From positions 1 to 64,000 of the forward strand of contig JAIXYZ010000011.1 of NCBI GenBank assembly GCA_027489955.1: a stretch of 64,000 nt of DNA, read 5' to 3'. Positions 42,712-50,854 of the stretch are shown here, one piece after another. Made by a program: the position numbers and the translations under genes. Each line of letters begins with the position of its first letter. Positions within the stretch are counted from its first letter, which is position 1. A model generated the notes under the pieces. It did no database searches and was not told the origin of the DNA. It was given only the letters and a program-made list of their open reading frames with translations. Source of the stretch: Hyphomicrobiales bacterium. GTDB lineage: Bacteria > Pseudomonadota > Alphaproteobacteria > Rhizobiales > Beijerinckiaceae.

Positions 42712-44319
42712 ATGAAACGTACGCTGACCATGGCGGCCCTCATGGTGCCCGCCCTGCTGGCCGGGACGGCCCAGGCGCAGAATCTCCGGATCGGACTGTC
42801 GTCCGAGCCGACCTCGATGGACCCCCACTTCCACAATGTCGGCCCCAACAACTTCATGCGCCGGCACATCTTCCAGGGTCTGCTGACCACGGACGAGACG
42901 CAGAAGATCGTGGGCGAGCTGGCCGAGGCCGTGGCGCCGATCAACGACACGACCTGGGAGTTCAAGCTCCGCAAGGGCGTCAAGTTCTCCGACGGCTCCG
43001 ACTTCACCGCCACCGACGTGGTCTACAGCCTCTGCCGCGTGCCCAAGGTCGAAGGCTCGCCCTCGTCCTTCACGGTGTTCACGCGCGGCATCGAGAAGAT
43101 CGAGACGCCGGACGCCCACACCGTCCGCTTCGTCACCGCGACGCCGAACCCGCTCCTGCCGAACAACATGACGACGATCGGTATCCTGTCGTCGAAGAAG
43201 TTCGGCGGCCAGAACGTCAAGTACAACCCGGCCGGCTGCGAGAACCTCGGCGACTTGCCGAAGTCCACCGACTTCAACGATCCCACCAAGGCGATCGGCA
43301 CCGGCCCCTACGTCCTGACCGAGTACACCCGCGGCTCGCAGATCGTGCTGACGCGCAACGCCAACTACCAGGGCCAGAAGGCGCCGTGGGAGCGCGTGAC
43401 CTGGCGTCCGATCACCTCGGCCGGCCCGCGCGTCGCGGCCCTGCTCGCCGGTGACGTCGACCTGATCGAGAACCCGCAGATCGAAGACCTGCCGCGCATC
43501 AAGCAGGCCGGCTTCAAGATCGCGCAGCAGCTGTCGAACCGCATCATCTACGTGCACCTCGACACCCATGCGGCCGCGGACTGGAAGACGCCCGGCATCA
43601 AGGGCACCGACAAGAACCCGCTGCTCGACAAGCGCGTCCGCGAGGCGCTCTCCAAGGCGATCAACCGCCAGGCCATCGCCGAGCGCATCATGGGCGGCGT
43701 CGCCCAGCCCGCCGGCGACCTCCTGCCCTGGCCGCTCTTCGGCACCTCGCGCGACACCAAGCCGACGGCCTTCGATCCCGACGGCGCCAAGAAGCTGCTC
43801 GCCGATGCCGGCTATCCGAACGGGTTCGAGATCGTTCTCGGCACCCCGAACGACCGCTACATCAACGACGGCAAGATCTCCGAGGCCATCGCCCAGATGT
43901 GGACCCGCATCGGCGTGAAGACCTCGGTGGACGCGATGACCGCCTCCACCTTCTTCACCCGGCGCAACAAGTATGACTTCTCGGCCTATCTCGCGGGCTG
44001 GGGCGCGGACTCGGGCGAGCTCGGCAATTCGCTGAACGCCCTGGTGGCGACGCCCGACGCCAAGACCGGCGCCGGCCACACCAACCGCGGCCGCTACACC
44101 AACAAGGATGTCGATGCGGCCCTCATCGAGGCCCTGCGCACGATCGACGACAAGAAGCGCGAGGCCCTGCTGCAGAAGGCTTCCAAGATCGCGATGGACG
44201 ACGTGGCGCTGATCCCGCTCCACTTCGAGATCACGACCTGGGCCTTCAAGAACAACCTCGACTACAAGGCGCGTGTCGACCAGTACACGATCGCCACCGA
44301 CGTCACCGCGGCCAAGTAA
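42712..44319 (+). CDS. ABC peptide/opine importer substrate-binding protein (SBP_bac_5)
   Basis: A 535-residue periplasmic binding protein of the DppA/OppA family. The signal peptide MKRTLTMAALMVPALLAGTA ends near AQA; LRIGLSSEPTSMDPHFHNVG is the typical mature start, and KLRKGVKFSDGSDFTATDVV is the family signature. AGGAGG-type site GGAGG (42699-42703) precedes the ATG at 42712 by 8 bases. It is the first gene of a complete five-gene importer. The ligand could be di- or oligopeptides, opines or glycosides; the sequence alone does not decide. A large hairpin lies between this gene and the first permease. Confidence 0.94.
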   Translation: MKRTLTMAALMVPALLAGTAQAQNLRIGLSSEPTSMDPHFHNVGPNNFMRRHIFQGLLTTDETQKIVGELAEAVAPINDTTWEFKLRKGVKFSDGSDFTATDVVYSLCRVPKVEGSPSSFTVFTRGIEKIETPDAHTVRFVTATPNPLLPNNMTTIGILSSKKFGGQNVKYNPAGCENLGDLPKSTDFNDPTKAIGTGPYVLTEYTRGSQIVLTRNANYQGQKAPWERVTWRPITSAGPRVAALLAGDVDLIENPQIEDLPRIKQAGFKIAQQLSNRIIYVHLDTHAAADWKTPGIKGTDKNPLLDKRVREALSKAINRQAIAERIMGGVAQPAGDLLPWPLFGTSRDTKPTAFDPDGAKKLLADAGYPNGFEIVLGTPNDRYINDGKISEAIAQMWTRIGVKTSVDAMTASTFFTRRNKYDFSAYLAGWGADSGELGNSLNALVATPDAKTGAGHTNRGRYTNKDVDAALIEALRTIDDKKREALLQKASKIAMDDVALIPLHFEITTWAFKNNLDYKARVDQYTIATDVTAAK

Positions 44320-44338
44320 CCGGTCGCGGCTCCAGCGG

Positions 44339-44372
44339 ACCGGCGGCGCGCTTCTCCCGGCGCGCCGCCGGT
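44339..44372 (+). promoter_or_regulatory. 13-bp GC hairpin between binding protein and permease genes
   Basis: ACCGGCGGCGCGC (44339-44351) and GCGCGCCGCCGGT (44360-44372) pair perfectly around an 8-base loop, 20 bases behind the binding-protein stop. No T run follows. In ABC importer operons such intercistronic structures protect the 5' mRNA and partly terminate, giving more binding protein than permease. The rest of the 190-base gap holds no gene. Confidence 0.7.
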
Positions 44373-44509
44373 TCCACCGCAAGGCGCGTGCGGGCTGGCA
44401 GGGCCGGCCCGATGGCGGAGCGCCGCAGTCCATGCAAGGATCGGATCCGTGGGTCCGCGGGCACGCAGATGCCGGCGGGAACGATCCGTAACGCCAAGGC
44501 AAAAAGCCT

Positions 44510-45487
44510 ATGCTCGTCTATCTCATCCGCCGCATCGCCCAGGCGATGCTGGTCATCGCGGTCATGGCAACGCTCGTCTTCTTCGCGGTCTATGCCATCG
44601 GCAACCCGATCGACGTGCTCGCCAGCCCGCAGGCCGACCAGATCGAGCTGGCCGCGATCAGCCAGCGGCTGGGCCTCGACCGCCCCCTGTGGGAGCAGTT
44701 CGGCATCTTCGTCTGGAACGCGCTGCGCGGTGATCTGGGCACCTCGTTCGTCTATGCCGAGCCGGCCGCAAAGCTGATCCTCCAGCGGCTCCCGGCGACC
44801 TTCGAGCTGGCCTTCACGGCGCTCGCCATCGCCGTGTTCGTGGGCATTCCGCTCGGCGTCTATGCCGGCCTCAACCCGGACTCCCTCGGCGGCCGGTCGA
44901 TCATGGGCGGCTCGATCCTCGGCTTCTCCCTGCCGAACTTCTGGCAGGGCCTGATGCTCATCCTGATCTTCGCCGTCATCCTGGGCTGGTTCCCGGCCGG
45001 CGGGCGCGGCCAGACCGCGACCGTCCTCGGCATCGAGAGCGCGCTGTTCACCCTGGACGGGTTGAAGCACCTGATCCTGCCCGCGATGAACCTGGCGCTC
45101 TTCAAGATGGCGCTCGTCATCCGCCTGGCCCGCGCCGGCACCCGCGAGGTCGCGCTGCAGGACTATGTCCGCTTCGCCCGCGCCAAGGGCCTCTCGCGCA
45201 GCCGCATCGTCGGCGTGCACATCCTCAAGAACATTCTGATCCCGGTCGTCACGATCCTGGGCCTCGAGCTCGGCTCGATGATCGCCTTCGCCGTCGTGAC
45301 CGAGACCGTGTTCGCCTATCCGGGCATGGGCAAGCTCCTGATCGACTCCATCGGCCGCCTCGATCGCCCGATCGTCGTCGCCTACCTCATGATGACCGTG
45401 GTGATCTTCGTCGTGATCAACCTGGTCGTGGACATCATCTACGCCGCGATCGATCCGCGCGTGCGTCTCTCGGAGGTCAAGGGATGA
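44510..45487 (+). CDS. ABC peptide importer permease (DppB type)
   Basis: A 325-residue permease with six membrane helices and a periplasmic loop. MLVYLIRRIAQAMLVIAVMA is the usual start; the ATPase-coupling EAA loop is seen in YVRFARAKGLSRSRIVGVHI. It pairs with the DppC-type permease encoded next, whose ATG overlaps its stop by 4 bases. The ORF frame begins exactly at this ATG. Confidence 0.95.
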   Translation: MLVYLIRRIAQAMLVIAVMATLVFFAVYAIGNPIDVLASPQADQIELAAISQRLGLDRPLWEQFGIFVWNALRGDLGTSFVYAEPAAKLILQRLPATFELAFTALAIAVFVGIPLGVYAGLNPDSLGGRSIMGGSILGFSLPNFWQGLMLILIFAVILGWFPAGGRGQTATVLGIESALFTLDGLKHLILPAMNLALFKMALVIRLARAGTREVALQDYVRFARAKGLSRSRIVGVHILKNILIPVVTILGLELGSMIAFAVVTETVFAYPGMGKLLIDSIGRLDRPIVVAYLMMTVVIFVVINLVVDIIYAAIDPRVRLSEVKG

Positions 45488-46416
45488 CCGACGCCACCGC
45501 CAACGCCACGCTGTCCCCGCCTCCGCCCGCGCTCGATGCCGGCGAGGCGCTGTGGAAGCGCCATGCGCTGAACTTCCTCAAGAGCCCGGCCGCCGTCATC
45601 GGCCTCGCCATCCTGGTGTTCATGATCGTGCTCGCGGTCGCCGCGCCGTGGCTGACGCCGCAGAACCCGTACGATCTCGCCCAGCTCGACATCATGGACG
45701 GCACGCTGCCGCCCGGCTCGGTCAACTCCACGACCGGCTACACCTACTGGCTCGGCACCGACGACCAGGGCCGCGACATGCTCTCCGGCATCATCTACGG
45801 CCTGCGCATCTCGCTCAGCGTCGGTGTCATCGCGACGCTGGTGGCGCTGACCATCGGCACCTCGCTCGGCGTCGCCGCGGCCTATGCGGGCGGGCGGTTC
45901 GACACGATCCTGATGCGCGTCGTCGACCTCCAGCTCTCGTTCCCAGGCATCCTGGTGGCGCTCGTCCTGCTCGCCGCCTTCGGCCGCGGCGTGGACAAGG
46001 TCATCCTGTCGCTCGTCATCGTGCAATGGGCCTATTACGCCCGCACCGTGCGCGGCTCGGCGCTGGTGGAGCGGCGGCGGGAATATATCGAGGCGGCGCG
46101 CTGCCTCGCGCTTCCCCGCAGCCGCGTCATCTTCCGCCATCTCCTGCCGAACTGCCTGCCTCCGCTGATCGTGGTGGCCACCGTCCAGGTCGCGCACGCG
46201 ATCGCGCTGGAGGCCACGCTCTCCTTCCTGGGCGTCGGCGTTCCGGTCACCGAGCCTTCCCTCGGCATGCTGATCTCCAAGGGCTACCACTACCTGCTGT
46301 CCGGCAAGTACTGGATCGCCACCTTCCCCGGCATCGCGCTCGTCATCGCCATCATCGCCATCAACCTGGTGGGCGACCGGCTGCGCGACGTCCTCAATCC
46401 GCGCCTGTCCCACTGA
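45484..46416 (+). CDS. ABC peptide importer permease (DppC type)
   Basis: A 310-residue permease. A soluble N-terminal segment with WKRHALNFLKSPAAVIGLAI leads to six helices; the EAA loop is EYIEAARCLALPRSRVIFRH and the region LEATLSFLGVGVPVTEPSLG near the C-terminus is a DppC hallmark. It forms a heterodimer with the upstream permease and receives the ATPases encoded downstream. It starts inside the dppB-like stop codon. Confidence 0.95.
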   Translation: MTDATANATLSPPPPALDAGEALWKRHALNFLKSPAAVIGLAILVFMIVLAVAAPWLTPQNPYDLAQLDIMDGTLPPGSVNSTTGYTYWLGTDDQGRDMLSGIIYGLRISLSVGVIATLVALTIGTSLGVAAAYAGGRFDTILMRVVDLQLSFPGILVALVLLAAFGRGVDKVILSLVIVQWAYYARTVRGSALVERRREYIEAARCLALPRSRVIFRHLLPNCLPPLIVVATVQVAHAIALEATLSFLGVGVPVTEPSLGMLISKGYHYLLSGKYWIATFPGIALVIAIIAINLVGDRLRDVLNPRLSH

Positions 46417-46427
46417 AGAGCGACGCG

Positions 46428-47417
46428 ATGAGCCACCCCGTTCTCGAGGTGAAGAACCTCTCCGTCTCCTTCGGCTCCCGCGAGGGCGCGCTGACGGCGG
46501 TCAACGACATCTCCTTCCACGTGGATCGCGGCGAGGTGCTCGGCCTCGTGGGCGAATCCGGCTCCGGCAAGTCCGTCACGGGCCTGGCCATCCTGGGCCT
46601 GATCGACGCGCCCGGCCGCATAGGCGCCAACTCGTCGATCCGGCTGGACGGGCAGGAACTCGTCGGCATGCCCGAGCACGAACTGCGGCGCCTGCGCGGC
46701 CGCAAGCTGGCGATGATCTTCCAGGACCCGATGACCACGCTGAATCCGGTCCTGCGCATCGACACGCAGATGATCGAGGCGGTCACCGCCCATGAGAACG
46801 TCTCCGAGCGCGCGGCCCGTGCCCGGGCGCGCGAGGCGCTGCAGCGGGTGGGCATCCCCTCGCCCGACGAGCGTCTCCTGGCCTATCCGCACCAGTTCTC
46901 CGGCGGCATGCGCCAGCGCGTGGCCATCGCCATCGCGCTCCTCCACCGCCCTGCCCTGCTGGTGGCGGACGAGCCGACCACGGCGCTGGACGTCACGATC
47001 CAGGCGCAGATCATCTCCGAGGTCCAGGAACTCGCCTCCCAGACCGGGACGGCGATGGTATGGGTGACGCACGACCTCTCGGTCGTCGCCGGCCTCGCCG
47101 ACCGCGTGGCCGTCATGTATGCGGGCCGCATCGTCGAGCAGGGCTCGGTCGTCGACGTGCTCGAGCGGCCGCTCCACCCTTACGCCCACGGGCTCATCGG
47201 CTCGGTGCCCAGCCGCAACAAGCGCGGAAGCCCCCTCGCCCAGATCCCCGGCATGACGCCCTCCCTGGGGCGCCTGCCCCCCGGCTGCGCCTTCCATCCG
47301 CGCTGCCCGCGGGCCACCGACATCTGCCGCGGCGAATGGCCCGAGGCGACCGCCTATCCCGGCGGCCGCACCGCCCGCTGCTATCATCCGCATCTGGAGA
47401 ACGAGGTCGCCGCGTGA
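46428..47417 (+). CDS. ABC peptide importer ATPase (DppD type)
   Basis: A 329-residue ATPase with all motifs intact: Walker A GESGSGKSVT, signature FSGGMRQRVAIAIAL, Walker B LLVADEPTTALDVT, and the H-loop VTHDLSVVA. The C-terminal oligopeptide extension has PPGCAFHPRCPRATDIC, whose four Cys resemble the Fe-S-binding pattern of Dpp ATPases. The start is ATG 46428 (MSHPVLEVKNLSVSFG), 11 bases after the permease stop. It pairs with the DppF-type ATPase. Confidence 0.95.
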   Translation: MSHPVLEVKNLSVSFGSREGALTAVNDISFHVDRGEVLGLVGESGSGKSVTGLAILGLIDAPGRIGANSSIRLDGQELVGMPEHELRRLRGRKLAMIFQDPMTTLNPVLRIDTQMIEAVTAHENVSERAARARAREALQRVGIPSPDERLLAYPHQFSGGMRQRVAIAIALLHRPALLVADEPTTALDVTIQAQIISEVQELASQTGTAMVWVTHDLSVVAGLADRVAVMYAGRIVEQGSVVDVLERPLHPYAHGLIGSVPSRNKRGSPLAQIPGMTPSLGRLPPGCAFHPRCPRATDICRGEWPEATAYPGGRTARCYHPHLENEVAA

Positions 47418-48421
47418 CGACGCCCGAACCGATTGTCGCGCTGGAGGACGTCTCCAAGCGCTTCGTGAAGCCGCTGGACACCGCCGAGAAGATCGGCCGC
47501 ATCTTCGGCGCCAACGTCAAGGAAGAGGTCGTCCGCGCCGTGGACGACGTGTCGCTCCAGATCGCGGAGGGCGAGGTCGTCGGCCTCGTCGGCGAGTCCG
47601 GCTGCGGCAAGTCCACGCTAGGCCGCGTCATCGCCGGCACGATGAACCCGTCAGAAGGGGCCGTGCGCTATCGCGGCGTCATCGTGGAAGGCATGAACGC
47701 CCAGGACCGGCGGCGCGCGGACCTTGCGATCCAGATGATCTTCCAGGATCCCATGGCCTCGCTGAACCCGCGCATGCGGATTGCCGAGATCATCGGGGAG
47801 GCGCCGGTCGTGCACGGGCTGGTCTCGCGGCGCGACGCGGAGGCGTACGTCGCCGAAACGATGCAGCGCGTCGGGCTCGATCCGTCCACGCGCAAGCGCT
47901 ACCCGCACCAGTTCTCCGGCGGCCAGAGGGCGCGCATCGGCATCGCGCGCGCGCTGGCGGTCAAGCCGGAAGTGCTGGTCTGCGACGAGTCCACGGCGGC
48001 CCTCGACGTGTCGATCCAGGCGCAGGTCATCAACCTGTTCATGCGCCTGCGCGAGGATCTGCGGCTGACCTACGTGTTCGTCAGCCACGATCTGGGTGTC
48101 GTCGAGCACATCTCGGACCGGGTGGCGGTCATGTATCTGGGCCGCATCGTCGAGCTGGCGCCGACAGACAGCCTCTTCTCCGGGCCGAACCATCCCTACA
48201 CCCAGGCGCTGCTCGCCGAGGTGCCGCGGCTCGAAGCGCGCAAGAAGAAGTTCTCGGCGCTGAAGGGCGAGATCCCGACGCCGCTCAATCCGCCTTCGGG
48301 CTGCCATTTCCATCCGCGCTGCCCCTTCGCCTTCGACCGCTGCAAGGTCGAGCGGCCGATGCTGAAGGAGGTCGCGCCGCGCTGGTCGGCCGCCTGCCAC
48401 CTCAACGACAAGGCGGCCTGA
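47414..48421 (+). CDS. ABC peptide importer ATPase (DppF type)
   Basis: A 335-residue ATPase. Walker A GESGCGKSTL, signature FSGGQRARIGIARAL, Walker B VCDESTAALDVS with catalytic Glu, and FVSHDLGVVEH are intact; NPPSGCHFHPRCPFAFDRC is the C-terminal Cys-rich motif. The start is a GTG at 47414 that overlaps the dppD-like stop as GTGA; no ATG is available before the Walker region at a sensible place. Its stop overlaps the ATG of the methyltransferase gene. Confidence 0.95.
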   Translation: MTTPEPIVALEDVSKRFVKPLDTAEKIGRIFGANVKEEVVRAVDDVSLQIAEGEVVGLVGESGCGKSTLGRVIAGTMNPSEGAVRYRGVIVEGMNAQDRRRADLAIQMIFQDPMASLNPRMRIAEIIGEAPVVHGLVSRRDAEAYVAETMQRVGLDPSTRKRYPHQFSGGQRARIGIARALAVKPEVLVCDESTAALDVSIQAQVINLFMRLREDLRLTYVFVSHDLGVVEHISDRVAVMYLGRIVELAPTDSLFSGPNHPYTQALLAEVPRLEARKKKFSALKGEIPTPLNPPSGCHFHPRCPFAFDRCKVERPMLKEVAPRWSAACHLNDKAA

Positions 48422-49167
48422 TGGCCCATCCCGCCTTGCGCCGCGTCGCCATGCGCGGCGCGGTGCTCCACGTCGCCGACGACCAGCCGACCTTCTGGGA
48501 CAGGGTGGCGCGCGACGCGTGGGAACCGGAAACGCTCGACTGGATGGCGCGCGTGCTGTCGCCCGGCGCGACGTTCTTCGATCTCGGCGCCTGGGTCGGA
48601 CCCACAGCGCTCCATGCGGCCGCGCTGGGCGCGGACGTCGTCGCGGTCGAGGCCGATCCGGCGGCGCTCGACCAGCTGTCGCGCAACCTCGCGGCCAATC
48701 CCGGCCTCGCGGCCCGCATCGCGGTCGTCCCCCGCGCCCTGTCGCGGGATGGGGAGCCGGTGCGCATGGGCGCGCGCCGCAAGCCCGGCGATTCCATGTC
48801 GAGCGCCCTCCTGGCGGATGGCGGCACCGGCTGGGAGGCCGAGGGCATCTCGCCTGCCGCCCTGTTCGACAGGCCCGTCGCCGGCCACGCCGTGGTGAAG
48901 CTGGACATCGAGGGCGGCGAGTTCGACCTGCTCCCTGCTCTCGTTCCCGCCCTGCCCCAGCCGGTCCGGGTGCTGCGCGTGTCGTTCCACCCCGCGCTTT
49001 ACGTTCGTGCGCGCGGGCTCGATGCCGGGGGCTTCGCGGAGGCGGTTGCCCGGGCGGTCGCGCCGCTCGCGGGCTGGCGCTGCGACCGGCCGGGCGATGT
49101 CGCCGAAGGCCTTGCGGCCGAGATCGCGATGGATTCGGTGGACCGGGTCTTCACGCGGCCGGACTGA
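48421..49167 (+). CDS. FkbM family methyltransferase
   Basis: A 248-residue S-adenosylmethionine-dependent methyltransferase. The SAM-binding motif I is FFDLGAWVGPTALHAAALGA, motif II VVAVEADPAALDQL, and the family signature VVKLDIEGGEFDLL lies at about residues 158-171. FkbM proteins O-methylate sugars or polyketides. It begins one base inside the stop of the importer ATPase gene, so it is co-transcribed with the importer, which is an odd pairing. Its 3' end overlaps the convergent cyclase gene by 17 bases. Confidence 0.9.
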   Translation: MAHPALRRVAMRGAVLHVADDQPTFWDRVARDAWEPETLDWMARVLSPGATFFDLGAWVGPTALHAAALGADVVAVEADPAALDQLSRNLAANPGLAARIAVVPRALSRDGEPVRMGARRKPGDSMSSALLADGGTGWEAEGISPAALFDRPVAGHAVVKLDIEGGEFDLLPALVPALPQPVRVLRVSFHPALYVRARGLDAGGFAEAVARAVAPLAGWRCDRPGDVAEGLAAEIAMDSVDRVFTRPD

Positions 49168-50854
49168 GCGCGGCCTCGACCGCATCGAGCGACCGGAAGA
49201 CGTGGACGGTCACCCGCTCGGCGCGGCCGCGCACGTCCGCATCGCGGCATTCGTCGGCGGCCAGCGACAGGCCCGACGCCGCGATGACCGCGTCCGACAC
49301 GACGAGCGTCGACCCGTATTCCTTGTTCAGGCTTTCCAGCCGGCTCGCGATGTTGACCGTGTCGCCGAGGGCGGTGAGCGCCGCGCGCCCGTCGACGGAC
49401 GTCGCGCCGACCCGGCCCAGGATCGCCTGGCCCTGGTGGATGCCGATGCCGATGCGCAGCCGCTCGGGCAGCGTGGCGGCGAATTCGGCATTGATGGCCT
49501 CGATGGCGCCCACCATGTCCCGCGCCGCCGCCAGCGCATCCCGCGCGCCCGCCCCGACGGCGGGATCGACGCCGAACAGGGCCATGATGCCGTCGCCCAT
49601 GAACTTGTCGACCGTGCCGCCGCGGTCGCGGATGGCCTGCGCCATCGCCTCCAGGTAGCGGTTCAGGATGAACACCGTGTCGTAGGGATAGAGCTTCTCC
49701 GACAGCGTGGTGAAGCCCCGCAGGTCCGCGAACATCACGGTGATGCGCCGCTCCGTGCCCCAGCGATACGCATCGCTGCCGGCGTTTGCCGGGACCTGCG
49801 CCACCGGCACGAGCGGACGCACGAGGAGATCTACGGCGGGCCTGATCTGGCAGGCGAGCCGCACGCCCTCCGGCGCGCCGATCCGGGCCAGGGCCGCCGC
49901 CTCCACCGGACCCGGCGGATCGAGCGCGGCGGCACCGTCGAGAACCTGAACGCGGCAGGTGGAGCACCGGCCACGGCCGCCGCAGACCGAGGCATGGGGT
50001 ATGCCGTTCGCCCGGGCGACGTCCAGCAGCGTCGCCCCAGGCCTCGCCTTCACCGTCCGGCCGCCGGCATAGGCGACGACGATCCCCGAGGACAGGCGCC
50101 GCAGGACAAGGCGCGCACCGACTGCGACGATGGCCGAAACGGCCAGCGCGGCGAAGGCGAGCGTGATCCCGTCGAGATAGACGTAGCTGGCCGCCACCAT
50201 CGTGTCCGTCAGCGCCGAAGGCCCGGCCGGGCGCGCAGCGACCATGCGCGCCGCGCTCGTCCAGCCGGCGATGGACAGCGCCGGGATCAGCACCGCAAGC
50301 CCCAGCAGCCACGGCGCGAAGGTCCGGTAGCGCGGCATGAGCTTCAGCCAGTGATGCAGGCCGATCATGGCATGCACCCACACCACGATGAGCAGCATGG
50401 ACTGGCTGAAGGCGAGGCTGGGCCAGAGCAGGCGCAGGACGTTGGAATAGCTGTAGTCGAACCCGTGCCACGTGCCGATGATGCGGGTGCCGACCACATG
50501 GCCCGCCAGCCAGAGCGGGATGGACAGGCCGAGCGCGATCTGCGCCGCCTCCCAGACCGGCATGCGCCAGGTGGAGCGCCGCGCCACCGCCCACAGACCC
50601 AGCCCGATATGGACGGCGAACGCCGCGTAGAGGACCAGGCCCGCCGGCGTGTTCCAGAACGCCGTCCGCCAGCCCTGGACAATCTCCATCGCCTCCACGG
50701 AGATCAGGCCGAGCGCATGGTTGGCGAAATGGGTGAGCGCGAAGGCAAAGAGCACGAGCCCGCTGGCCAGCCGCCACCGATGGCTGCTGCGCCAGGCCGC
50801 CGGAACCCGCGGAAGGCGGCGGCGCGCGCGCGATCCGGCCGCCGGGGCGCTCAC
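49151..50854 (-). CDS. Membrane class III adenylate cyclase with cytochrome-b-like anchor and [2Fe-2S] domain (CyaC-like)
   Basis: A 567-residue fusion of three modules. Residues about 25-265 hold six membrane helices with helix-embedded histidines (THFANHALG, VHIGLG, AGHVVG, WVHAMIGLHHW), like quinone-reactive b-type anchors. Residues about 270-345 are a plant-type ferredoxin domain (Cys 291, 297, 300 and 335; CGGRGRCSTC). Residues about 368-550 are a class IIIb cyclase with both metal Asp (MFADLRGFT, FMGDGIMALFG), the purine-site Lys and Thr, and the NxxxR pair in GDTVNIASRLE. The architecture matches Sinorhizobium CyaC, known as a redox-regulated cyclase with a di-haem membrane anchor. It starts with GTG overlapping the upstream cyclase stop and is the last gene of the operon. 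Confidence 0.93.
   Translation of the reverse strand: MSAPAAGSRARRRLPRVPAAWRSSHRWRLASGLVLFAFALTHFANHALGLISVEAMEIVQGWRTAFWNTPAGLVLYAAFAVHIGLGLWAVARRSTWRMPVWEAAQIALGLSIPLWLAGHVVGTRIIGTWHGFDYSYSNVLRLLWPSLAFSQSMLLIVVWVHAMIGLHHWLKLMPRYRTFAPWLLGLAVLIPALSIAGWTSAARMVAARPAGPSALTDTMVAASYVYLDGITLAFAALAVSAIVAVGARLVLRRLSSGIVVAYAGGRTVKARPGATLLDVARANGIPHASVCGGRGRCSTCRVQVLDGAAALDPPGPVEAAALARIGAPEGVRLACQIRPAVDLLVRPLVPVAQVPANAGSDAYRWGTERRITVMFADLRGFTTLSEKLYPYDTVFILNRYLEAMAQAIRDRGGTVDKFMGDGIMALFGVDPAVGAGARDALAAARDMVGAIEAINAEFAATLPERLRIGIGIHQGQAILGRVGATSVDGRAALTALGDTVNIASRLESLNKEYGSTLVVSDAVIAASGLSLAADECRDADVRGRAERVTVHVFRSLDAVEAALSPAA

Noticed and set aside
44388-44777. An open frame bridging the importer binding protein and permease genes
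   Set aside because: It overlaps the well-supported permease gene in another frame, spans the intercistronic gap and has no recognisable features.
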